From positions 1 through 58,813 of the IMG/VR virus record IMGVR_UViG_3300025543_000021: 58,813 nucleotides of DNA. The stretch is one strand, 5' to 3'. The stretch's first letter is position 1, and each line of letters starts with the position of its first letter. Shown here piece after piece: positions 50,090 to 56,353 of the stretch. Made by a program: the position numbers and the translations under genes. The stretch comes from a virus. The notes under the pieces were generated by a model. That model did not search any database, had not been told where the DNA came from, and saw only the letters and a list, made by a program, of their open reading frames with translations.

Positions 50090-50557
50090 ATGACAGATCG
50101 CACCTCCAGATCTGCTGAAACACGGGATAAAACAACCCGCCGCAAACCTTGGCAACCGCCATCAATGCTAGACGCCCCTGATGCCCCTGCAGGCTATAAA
50201 CACAGATGGGTTCGTGCAGAAGTTCGTGGCCACGATGACCGAGCAAATATGTCTAAACGTATTCGTGAAGGATTCGAGCCAGTAAGAGCAGAAGATCATC
50301 CTGATTTTGACGCTCCTACTATTGAAGAAGGACGACACGCTGGCGTGATTGGAGTAGGTGGCCTAATTCTCGCAAAAATACCTGACGAGACTGTAGATGA
50401 GCGGAACGCATATTTCAGCGGAAAAACTGCGGACCAACTCTATGGTGTTGACAATGATTTGCTGCGAGATAGTGACCCTCGTATGCCACTAAGAAAAAGT
50501 GATATTCGCAGGGACTCTAAAGTAGAGTTCGGTAGTCGTAAACCGTCTGCTGATTAA
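50090..50557 (+). CDS. Capsid-region protein of unknown function
   Basis: ATG 50090 is chosen because AGGAG (50079-50083) is 6 bases away; ATG 50084 directly abuts it. The 155-residue product is charged, with Arg/Thr-rich ends and G-Y-K-H-R-W-V-R and H-A-G-V-I-G-V-G-G segments. I recall similar genes before major capsid genes in marine phages. A head accessory role is inferred. Confidence 0.7.
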   Translation: MTDRTSRSAETRDKTTRRKPWQPPSMLDAPDAPAGYKHRWVRAEVRGHDDRANMSKRIREGFEPVRAEDHPDFDAPTIEEGRHAGVIGVGGLILAKIPDETVDERNAYFSGKTADQLYGVDNDLLRDSDPRMPLRKSDIRRDSKVEFGSRKPSAD

Positions 50558-50587
50558 ATTTCATCATTTTCCTCAAAGGATTAAATC

Positions 50588-51127
50588 ATGGCTAATACTG
50601 ATGCCCCTAACGGGTTCACCCCAGCCTACCATCTTTACGGTGGTACGATACGTCCCCAGAAATTGCGTATTGCAAGTGCAACGAATGCTTCCATCTTCAC
50701 TGGAGATGTAGTCATTCTTTCTTCTGGGTATGTTGTACAAGGCACTGCCACAGGCGCTCCATGTGGAGTTTTTGCTGGCGTTTTCTACACTGCCGCTGAC
50801 GGCACACCTACTTACTCTAATATGTGGACAGCTGGCGTAGCTACGTTAGGTTCTGCAGATGCAGAGGCGTATGTGTATACCGACCCAGCTATCGTGTATG
50901 AAGCACAATTTACTGCGGGTACTCCTGCTGTAAGTTTCATTGGTAGTAAATATACTATCACCACAACTGCTGGTAGCACCAACAATGGACGTTCCAAAGA
51001 AGGTGTAACAGCAACTACTAGCAGCGGCATTGCGTTGTTGAATAGGTTTGTGGATTCGCCAAGTAATGAAATCGGTGCTAACGCCCGTGGTTACTTTTCA
51101 TTCCCAACCAACATATTCGCTGTTTAA
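50588..51127 (+). CDS. Beta-rich capsid-associated protein
   Basis: The 179-residue product is rich in Gly, Ala, Thr and Ser with alternating strands (D-V-V-I-L-S-S-G-Y-V, P-C-G-V-F-A-G-V). It ends 12 bases before the major capsid gene and uses the same style of ribosome site (AAAGGA). A capsid decoration or head structural role is likely from position. Confidence 0.72.
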   Translation: MANTDAPNGFTPAYHLYGGTIRPQKLRIASATNASIFTGDVVILSSGYVVQGTATGAPCGVFAGVFYTAADGTPTYSNMWTAGVATLGSADAEAYVYTDPAIVYEAQFTAGTPAVSFIGSKYTITTTAGSTNNGRSKEGVTATTSSGIALLNRFVDSPSNEIGANARGYFSFPTNIFAV

Positions 51128-51139
51128 GGAGAGTAACTA

Positions 51140-52051
51140 ATGGCTATTAATAGAGCGCAACTCGTAAAAGAGCTTGTTCCTGGCCTTCACGCTCTCTTTG
51201 GTTTAGAGTATGAACGCTATGCACCAGAGCATGAAGAAATCTTCGATACGGAGACTTCTGAAAGAGCCTTCGAAGAAGAAGTAATGCTTACTGGTTTCGG
51301 TGAAGCACCTGTAAAGTTTGAAGGTTCTGGCGTATCTTATGATACTGCTCAAGAGTCTTTTACTGCACGGTACTCGCATGAAACTATCGCATTAGCTTTC
51401 TCTTTAACTGAAGAAGCTATTGAAGATAATTTGTACGACACTTTGTCCTCGCGTTATACACGAGCACTTGCTCGTTCTATGATGCAAACTAAGCAGATTA
51501 AAGCAGCTAACGTATTGAATAATGCGTTTAGTAACTCTTTTCTAGGCGGTGACGGCAAAGAACTATGTGCAACGGATCACCCAACGGTCGGTAATCAAGA
51601 TCAAAGCAATGAGCTGGCAACTGCCGCAGATTTGAATGAGACTTCATTAGAACAAGCGTTGATTGATATTGCAGCTTTCGAAGATGAGCGTGGTCTAAAG
51701 ATCAATGCTCAAGCCCGTAAGTTGATTATCCCATCTGCTCTGCAATTCGTTGCAGATCGTCTTTTGGAAACACAAGGGCGAGTAGGTACTGCGGATAACG
51801 ATATTAACGCGATCCGTAATATGGGGATGGTTCCTGAAGGATATACGGTTAATCATTATCTAACAGATACTGATGCCTTCTTCCTGAAGACTGACGTGCC
51901 TAACGGTCTGAAGCATTTTGTACGATCTCCTGTATCAACTAACATGGAAGGTGACTTCGAAACCGGAAATGTTCGTTATAAAGCAAGAGAACGCTATAGC
52001 TTCGGCTTTAGTGATTGGCGTGGTATTTTCGGTTCTCCTGGAGCCGCATAA
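51140..52051 (+). CDS. Major capsid protein (HK97 fold)
   Basis: The 303-residue product lacks a long delta domain. It has an E-loop region (F-G-E-A-P-V-K-F-E-G), a long spine helix (Y-T-R-A-L-A-R-S-M-M-Q-T-K) followed by A-A-N-V-L-N-N-A-F, and a C-terminal strand set with W-R-G-I-F-G. This matches the gpT-like/HK97-fold capsid group. It has a strong AAGGAGA site, and a terminator follows, as expected for the most abundant protein. Confidence 0.9.
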   Translation: MAINRAQLVKELVPGLHALFGLEYERYAPEHEEIFDTETSERAFEEEVMLTGFGEAPVKFEGSGVSYDTAQESFTARYSHETIALAFSLTEEAIEDNLYDTLSSRYTRALARSMMQTKQIKAANVLNNAFSNSFLGGDGKELCATDHPTVGNQDQSNELATAADLNETSLEQALIDIAAFEDERGLKINAQARKLIIPSALQFVADRLLETQGRVGTADNDINAIRNMGMVPEGYTVNHYLTDTDAFFLKTDVPNGLKHFVRSPVSTNMEGDFETGNVRYKARERYSFGFSDWRGIFGSPGAA

Positions 52052-52076
52052 TCCTGCTGATATGCTAAAAAAGAGG

Positions 52077-52103
52077 GGGGCACTTGTTGCCCCTTTTCTT
52101 TTT
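52077..52103 (+). terminator. Intrinsic terminator after the capsid gene
   Basis: GGGGCA (52077-52082), loop CTTGT, TGCCCC (52088-52093), then TTTTCTTTTT; A-runs lie upstream. It would separate the capsid transcript from the tail genes. Confidence 0.8.
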
Positions 52104-52105
52104 CT

Positions 52106-52192
52106 GGAGTATAAACTCCCTATCTGAGAAAAAAAGCCTTAGCGACTGGCTCAGCAGACGTTACGAAGACTCTAAGGCGAATCCTTTCGTAA
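52106..52192 (+). promoter_or_regulatory. Structured leader with H-type pseudoknot
   Basis: A GGAGT/ACTCC hairpin (52106-52119) is followed by GCCTTAG (52136-52142) pairing with CTAAGGC (52172-52178). TTACGAA (52161-52167), inside that loop, pairs with TTCGTAA (52186-52192). Both 7-bp stems are perfect and can coexist as an H-type pseudoknot. The ribosome site and ATG of 52206 follow at once. Confidence 0.55.
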
Positions 52193-52205
52193 GAGGTATA
52201 TACCG

Positions 52206-52715
52206 ATGGCACAGACTACTTTTTCTGGCCCAGTTAAATCTTTAGCTGGTTTTATAAACGCAGGAGTTAACACCACTCTTAGCCTGACTGCGGACACTTC
52301 GCTAACTGTTGCAGCTCACGCAGGTAAAATCTTGCTATGTAATGATGCAGATGGAAAGTTCACACTTCCCTCGATTGTTACTACCGCCCCAACTGATCCT
52401 ACGTCTCCTGACCAAGTTAATAATGTAGGTGCGTCTTTCTTTTTCTATATCGAAACTGCTGCTACAGACTTGGATATTTTAACCGACGGCACTGACAAAT
52501 TTAAAGGTGCTGTAATGGTCGCTGTAGATGACGGTTCGAAGAAAGCATTTATTCCTGCAGCATCTAACGATGTAATCACTTTGAACGGATCTACGAAAGG
52601 CGGTCTTGTGGGTAGTGTTGTTCAGGTAACAGCGATTGATGCTGCGAGCTATCTTGTACACAACACTCTATTGCTTGGCTCCGGAACTATTGTTACTCCT
52701 TTTGCTGACGCATAA
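52206..52715 (+). CDS. Structural protein after the capsid gene
   Basis: The 169-residue product is beta-rich, with A-G-K-I-L-L-C-N-D-A and F-F-F-Y-I-E-T segments and no charge clusters. It follows the terminator and structured leader. Its place suggests an abundant virion protein (decoration or fibre base), but no family is recognised. Confidence 0.7.
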   Translation: MAQTTFSGPVKSLAGFINAGVNTTLSLTADTSLTVAAHAGKILLCNDADGKFTLPSIVTTAPTDPTSPDQVNNVGASFFFYIETAATDLDILTDGTDKFKGAVMVAVDDGSKKAFIPAASNDVITLNGSTKGGLVGSVVQVTAIDAASYLVHNTLLLGSGTIVTPFADA

Positions 52716-52737
52716 GAATTATAACAATTAAATTAAG

Positions 52738-52756
52738 GGGAAGGTTTCTTCCCTTT
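52738..52756 (+). terminator. Weak hairpin after 52206 gene
   Basis: GGGAAG (52738-52743), loop GTTT, CTTCCC (52748-52753), then only three T. It may act as a partial terminator or an mRNA 3'-end stabiliser before the gene at 52771. Confidence 0.4.
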
Positions 52757-52770
52757 ATGGGAGATAAAAT

Positions 52771-53178
52771 ATGGCAGATGCAGTTAGTACGACTGTTTTA
52801 AGTGACGGTACTCATAGGGCTATTATACAGATAACCAACCTTAGTGACGGTACTGGCGAAGCAGCAGTTACAAAAATAGATGTTAGTTCTCTAGTTCCTA
52901 GAGCGGATGGCACTGCTTGTTCAAGTGTTAGAATTGAAAAAGTTGCTCACTCTGTAACAGGGTTTACTCAGGTACAGCTTCTTTGGAACGCTACTACCGA
53001 CACAATTGCTCTTTCTTTAGCAGAAGCGAGCAATGGGCACATGGACTTTAGTGAGTTCGGAGGACTATCTAATACAGCTGGCTCAGGTAAAAACGGAGAT
53101 ATCAACCTAACTACGTTAGGTGCTGCGTCAAACGATACCTATGTTATTGTTCTTGATTTAATAAAGAACTACGGCTAA
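52771..53178 (+). CDS. Beta-rich virion structural protein
   Basis: The 135-residue product has A-I-I-Q-I-T-N-L-S-D-G-T-G-E strands and a K-N-G-D-I-N-L-T-T-L-G-A-A ending that I associate with structural proteins of marine myo- and podoviruses. It overlaps the neck gene by one base (TAATGG). A head-tail or tail role is inferred. Confidence 0.72.
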   Translation: MADAVSTTVLSDGTHRAIIQITNLSDGTGEAAVTKIDVSSLVPRADGTACSSVRIEKVAHSVTGFTQVQLLWNATTDTIALSLAEASNGHMDFSEFGGLSNTAGSGKNGDINLTTLGAASNDTYVIVLDLIKNYG

Positions 53179-53846
53179 TGGCTACCTCTGGTACTAGAGT
53201 ATTTACCCTTACTGCTGCCGATGCAATTGAAGAAGCATACGAGTTAGCGGGGTTAGAATATCGAACAGGTTACGATGGTGTAACTGCTAGACGATCTATG
53301 AACATTATGTTTGCAGATTGGTCTAATAGAGGTATTCAAATTTGGGAAGTAGAGCAAGTATCTTTAGATTTAGTTCAAGGTACGACCACCTACGATTTAA
53401 ATCAATATGATATAGATATTTTAGATGCAGTTATTCGTAGAACAACTAATGGAATTCAAACTGATTTTCAGATTGACCGTATTGACCGTGGCACTTATTT
53501 AGATGTTCCAAATAAGTTGACAGAAGCACGAGTTACACAATATTATGTTGAAAGAACAATAACTCCAAAACTATACGTTTGGCCAGCTCCTGAAAATTCA
53601 ACAGATAAATTAATTTCTTATCGTTGGAAACGAATTCAAGATATTGACGCATCTGTAAACGATGTAGATGTCCCGAGTCGGTTTTTACCTTGTTTAGTTA
53701 CAGGATTAGCTTTTAATTTAGCCTTAAAGAAAAACCCTGAAAAAGCAGGGTTGCTCCAGCCACTGTACGAACAAAATCTAGTAAATGCTATTAAGTATGA
53801 TGATGATAGTTCTTTAAGATTAGTTCCAAGACGGACATATGTCTGA
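53178..53846 (+). CDS. P22 gp4-like tail accessory / head completion protein
   Basis: The 222-residue product has the N-terminal A-I-E-E-A-Y-E-L-A-G helix, A-R-R-S-M-N-I-M-F-A-D-W-S-N-R-G and T-Y-D-L-N-Q-Y-D-I-D-I-L-D-A, the pattern of P22 gp4-type adaptors that bind under the portal ring. Its size fits. With the gp10-like protein at 4994 it defines a P22-like neck. Confidence 0.82.
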   Translation: MATSGTRVFTLTAADAIEEAYELAGLEYRTGYDGVTARRSMNIMFADWSNRGIQIWEVEQVSLDLVQGTTTYDLNQYDIDILDAVIRRTTNGIQTDFQIDRIDRGTYLDVPNKLTEARVTQYYVERTITPKLYVWPAPENSTDKLISYRWKRIQDIDASVNDVDVPSRFLPCLVTGLAFNLALKKNPEKAGLLQPLYEQNLVNAIKYDDDSSLRLVPRRTYV

Positions 53847-54214
53847 TGTCGTTTGCTGTAGGCAAGTTTTCTTACGGTATATGTGACCGTTGCGGCTTTA
53901 GGTATAAATACCTACAGCTTAAAATGGAGTGGACTGGCTTTAAAGTTTGTTCCGAATGTTATGAGCCAAAGCACCCGCAGCTAACTCCTCCGTATCATAT
54001 AACTGATCCACAAGCTCTGCGTCAGGCTCGCCCTGAAGTTCCTTTACCGCAATCTCAGTTAGGGTTAGTTAGAACAACAGGCCCAAGCAATACAACTGAT
54101 TCTGGGGTAGACGTTGGAGGACAGCCTTTATATCTTGTAGATCCGGTAGGAACAACTTTTGAAAGCGTTTTCGCTACAGGAAATATTGGAACTATTGAGG
54201 TAGTTATTACATGA
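53846..54214 (+). CDS. Zinc-ribbon structural protein with GxxGTIEV tail
   Basis: The 122-residue product has C13-x2-C16 and C35-x2-C38 (C-D-R-C-G-F, C-S-E-C-Y-E-P-K-H-P-Q), a zinc ribbon common in marine phage tail blocks. The C-terminal T-G-N-I-G-T-I-E-V-V echoes the protein at 6874 and the repeats at 55585. Role is unknown. Confidence 0.78.
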   Translation: MSFAVGKFSYGICDRCGFRYKYLQLKMEWTGFKVCSECYEPKHPQLTPPYHITDPQALRQARPEVPLPQSQLGLVRTTGPSNTTDSGVDVGGQPLYLVDPVGTTFESVFATGNIGTIEVVIT

Positions 54215-54849
54215 GTTTTACATTAGCAACTTTAAAATCCACTGTTCAAGATTACATGGAAACTGCAGAAACGACATTTGTTTCTGATTTAGATACTTTT
54301 ATTAAAGAAGCTGAAGAGCGTATTTTAAAGACTGTTGAGCTTCCTGTTTTTAGAAAAAACGTAACAGGTAGTGCGACAGCAGGTAATACTTATTTGTCGA
54401 TGCCTACTGATTTTTTAGCCCCGTATAGCCTCGCTGTAATCTCTAGTAACGTCTATACATTTTTACTATTAAAGCACGTTTCTTTTATTAGAGATTACAC
54501 TCCTAATCCAGCTACTACAGGGCTTCCGAAATATTATGCTCAGTTTGATGACAATACGTTTATGTTAGGGCCGACCCCTGATACAACGTATAGTTTTGAG
54601 CTGCACTATAAATACCGTCCTGCGTCTTTAACAACAACAAGTGGATCCACTACAACATGGCTTTCTGAAAATGCTCCGGATGCTTTACTATATGGAACAT
54701 TAGTTGAAGCAGCTACTTTCCTTAAAATACCTGAAGAAACAGCTCAGTATGAACAAAGGTTTATACAAGCTATAAATGGATTGAAAAACCTTGGGCAAGG
54801 GTATGGCGCAATCGATGAATACCGTTACGATATAAGTAGAGGTGCGTAA
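54211..54849 (+). CDS. Head-tail adaptor protein (T7-type/SU10-type)
   Basis: The 212-residue product has an N-terminal helical pair (Y-M-E-T-A-E-T-T-F, F-I-K-E-A-E-E-R-I-L) and a beta-rich middle with L-P-K-Y-Y-A-Q-F and Y-S-F-E-L-H-Y-K-Y-R-P. This is the pattern of phage adaptors that extend the neck below the portal. It overlaps both neighbours. Confidence 0.78.
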   Translation: MSFTLATLKSTVQDYMETAETTFVSDLDTFIKEAEERILKTVELPVFRKNVTGSATAGNTYLSMPTDFLAPYSLAVISSNVYTFLLLKHVSFIRDYTPNPATTGLPKYYAQFDDNTFMLGPTPDTTYSFELHYKYRPASLTTTSGSTTTWLSENAPDALLYGTLVEAATFLKIPEETAQYEQRFIQAINGLKNLGQGYGAIDEYRYDISRGA

Positions 54850-55143
54850 GTGGCTTTTTTTGAAGCTCCAAAACTTGAGATTGGTAACGTATTAGTAACG
54901 ACTACAACCAATAAAGGCCATGACCCTGAGTTTTGGGCGCAAACAATAGCGGACAGAGTTGTAAGCGTTGGTGGTAATTGCCATCCTGCTATTGCTCAAC
55001 AGGCAGAAGAGTTTAAAGAAGCGGTCAAGGCCACGGCTTTACACTATATTAAAGAAGCAATTAAGAGCGATAGGACTACCCTTACCGCTGAATTTGAACG
55101 TCAAGGCCATAAAGATATGGCAGACATAATTAGGAGTCTATAA
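54850..55143 (+). CDS. Small helical tail-region protein
   Basis: GTG 54850 directly follows the upstream TAA. The 97-residue product is helical (F-W-A-Q-T-I-A-D-R, E-F-K-E-A-V-K-A-T-A). No family is recognised; its place between adaptor and tail proteins suggests assembly or structural use. Confidence 0.68.
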   Translation: MAFFEAPKLEIGNVLVTTTTNKGHDPEFWAQTIADRVVSVGGNCHPAIAQQAEEFKEAVKATALHYIKEAIKSDRTTLTAEFERQGHKDMADIIRSL

Positions 55144-55574
55144 TGGCTATTTCTACGGCAATGTGTACTTCTTTCAAGCAAGAATTGTTGGAAGCAAAAC
55201 ATAACTTTTTAGCATCTGGTGGTAATACCTTTAAGCTGGCGCTATATACAAGTTCAGCAACATTAGGTGCGGCTACAACTGCGTACTCGGTTACTAACGA
55301 AGCAAGCGGCACGGGATACAGTGCGGGGGGTGCAGCGTTGACTAATGTAAATCCATCTAGCAGTGGCACTACGGCGCTTACCGACTTTGACGATCTTACG
55401 TTTTCCAGCGCAACAATCACTGCTAACGGCGCGTTGATTTACAATGACACAGCTTCTGGTGACCCAGCAGTTTGTTCCTTGGCGTTTGGGGGTGATAAGA
55501 CTTCTACCGCAGGCGACTTTACTATTCAGTTCCCCGCAGCAGATGCGTCAAATGCGATTATTCGCATAGCATAG
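55143..55574 (+). CDS. Conserved tail-region structural protein
   Basis: The 143-residue product has F-K-Q-E-L-L-E-A-K-H, F-K-L-A-L-Y-T-S-S-A-T-L-G and D-F-D-D-L-T-F-S-S-A-T-I-T-A, a layout I recognise from virion proteins of many marine phages. It is beta-rich. Fibre- or tail-associated location is inferred from position before the fibre genes. Confidence 0.78.
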   Translation: MAISTAMCTSFKQELLEAKHNFLASGGNTFKLALYTSSATLGAATTAYSVTNEASGTGYSAGGAALTNVNPSSSGTTALTDFDDLTFSSATITANGALIYNDTASGDPAVCSLAFGGDKTSTAGDFTIQFPAADASNAIIRIA

Positions 55575-55584
55575 CGAGTATTAT

Positions 55585-56352
55585 GTGGCAGACCTTAACG
55601 GATGGGGCAGAGGCACTTGGGGTGAAGGCCCGTGGAGTCAAGCAGATCCTGTTGAGGTCACAGGCGTTGCTGCGTCTGGTGCGGTTGGTACAGTCACTGT
55701 TGTTGCGGATGCAAACGTATCTATCACAGGCGTTGCAGGTACGGGCGCGGCAGGTACAGTCACTATTATCGAAGGTACAGGAATCACGGTTTCTGTCACG
55801 GGTGTTGAAGGAACTGGATCTGCCGGAACGGTTACTATATCCGGCGATGCGAATTTCAGTGTATCTGGCGTTGCTGGCACTGGAGCGGTTGGCACAGTTA
55901 CAGCAACGGGTAACGCAAACGTATCGGTCACTGGAGTTGAAGGTACAGGCGCGGCGGGAACAGTTACAGTCGATGCTGAAGCTAATACCGATGTCACAGG
56001 TGTTGAGGGTACAGGCGCAGTTGGAACGGTTATCGCCACAGGTGGCGCGGCTATTATCCCGACTGGTGTTGTTGGTACTGGAGCGGTTGGCACAGTTACA
56101 ATCGGTTTGGGACAAACACTCGTCCCGACTGGTGTTGAAGGTACGGGCGCTGCTGGTACAGTAACGGTAGATGCAAAAGCCACGGTAGTACTTATCGGGG
56201 TTTCAGGTGCTGGAGAGATAGGCGCTTTTAATGTTTGGGGGCTAGTAGATGATTCACAGATCCCAAATTGGATTAATATAAACGACAGTCAGACTCCCAC
56301 ATGGTCTGATGTATCAGACAGTCAGACTCCTAATTGGGAAGAGGTAGCATAA
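55585..56352 (+). CDS. Repeat-rich tail protein (V-T-G-V-x-G-T-G-A-V-G-T-V)
   Basis: The start is GTG 55585. The 255-residue product has nine or so tandem repeats of about 20 residues, V-T-G-V-E-G-T-G-A-V/A-G-T-V-T-V with a variable linker. A different C-terminal part follows with three D-S-Q-I/T-P-x-W units. Other frames and the antisense strand stay open because the DNA is repetitive. It is probably a tail or fibre-connecting protein. Confidence 0.78.
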   Translation: MADLNGWGRGTWGEGPWSQADPVEVTGVAASGAVGTVTVVADANVSITGVAGTGAAGTVTIIEGTGITVSVTGVEGTGSAGTVTISGDANFSVSGVAGTGAVGTVTATGNANVSVTGVEGTGAAGTVTVDAEANTDVTGVEGTGAVGTVIATGGAAIIPTGVVGTGAVGTVTIGLGQTLVPTGVEGTGAAGTVTVDAKATVVLIGVSGAGEIGAFNVWGLVDDSQIPNWININDSQTPTWSDVSDSQTPNWEEVA

Positions 56353-56353
56353 A

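Noticed and set aside
52136-52178. tRNA gene suggested by a 7-bp stem
   Set aside because: The distance between the arms (29 bases) is too short for a tRNA and no anticodon or T-arm is found; a pseudoknot explains the pairing better.
55583-56183. A second plus-strand frame (193 codons) and long antisense frames across the repeat protein
   Set aside because: The repetitive DNA keeps several frames open. Only the GTG 55585 frame gives the protein-level repeat that recurs in other tail proteins and runs up to the next gene.
55640-56200. CRISPR-like array
   Set aside because: The repeats are in-frame protein repeats with 60-base periods and no unique spacers; no cas genes are present.
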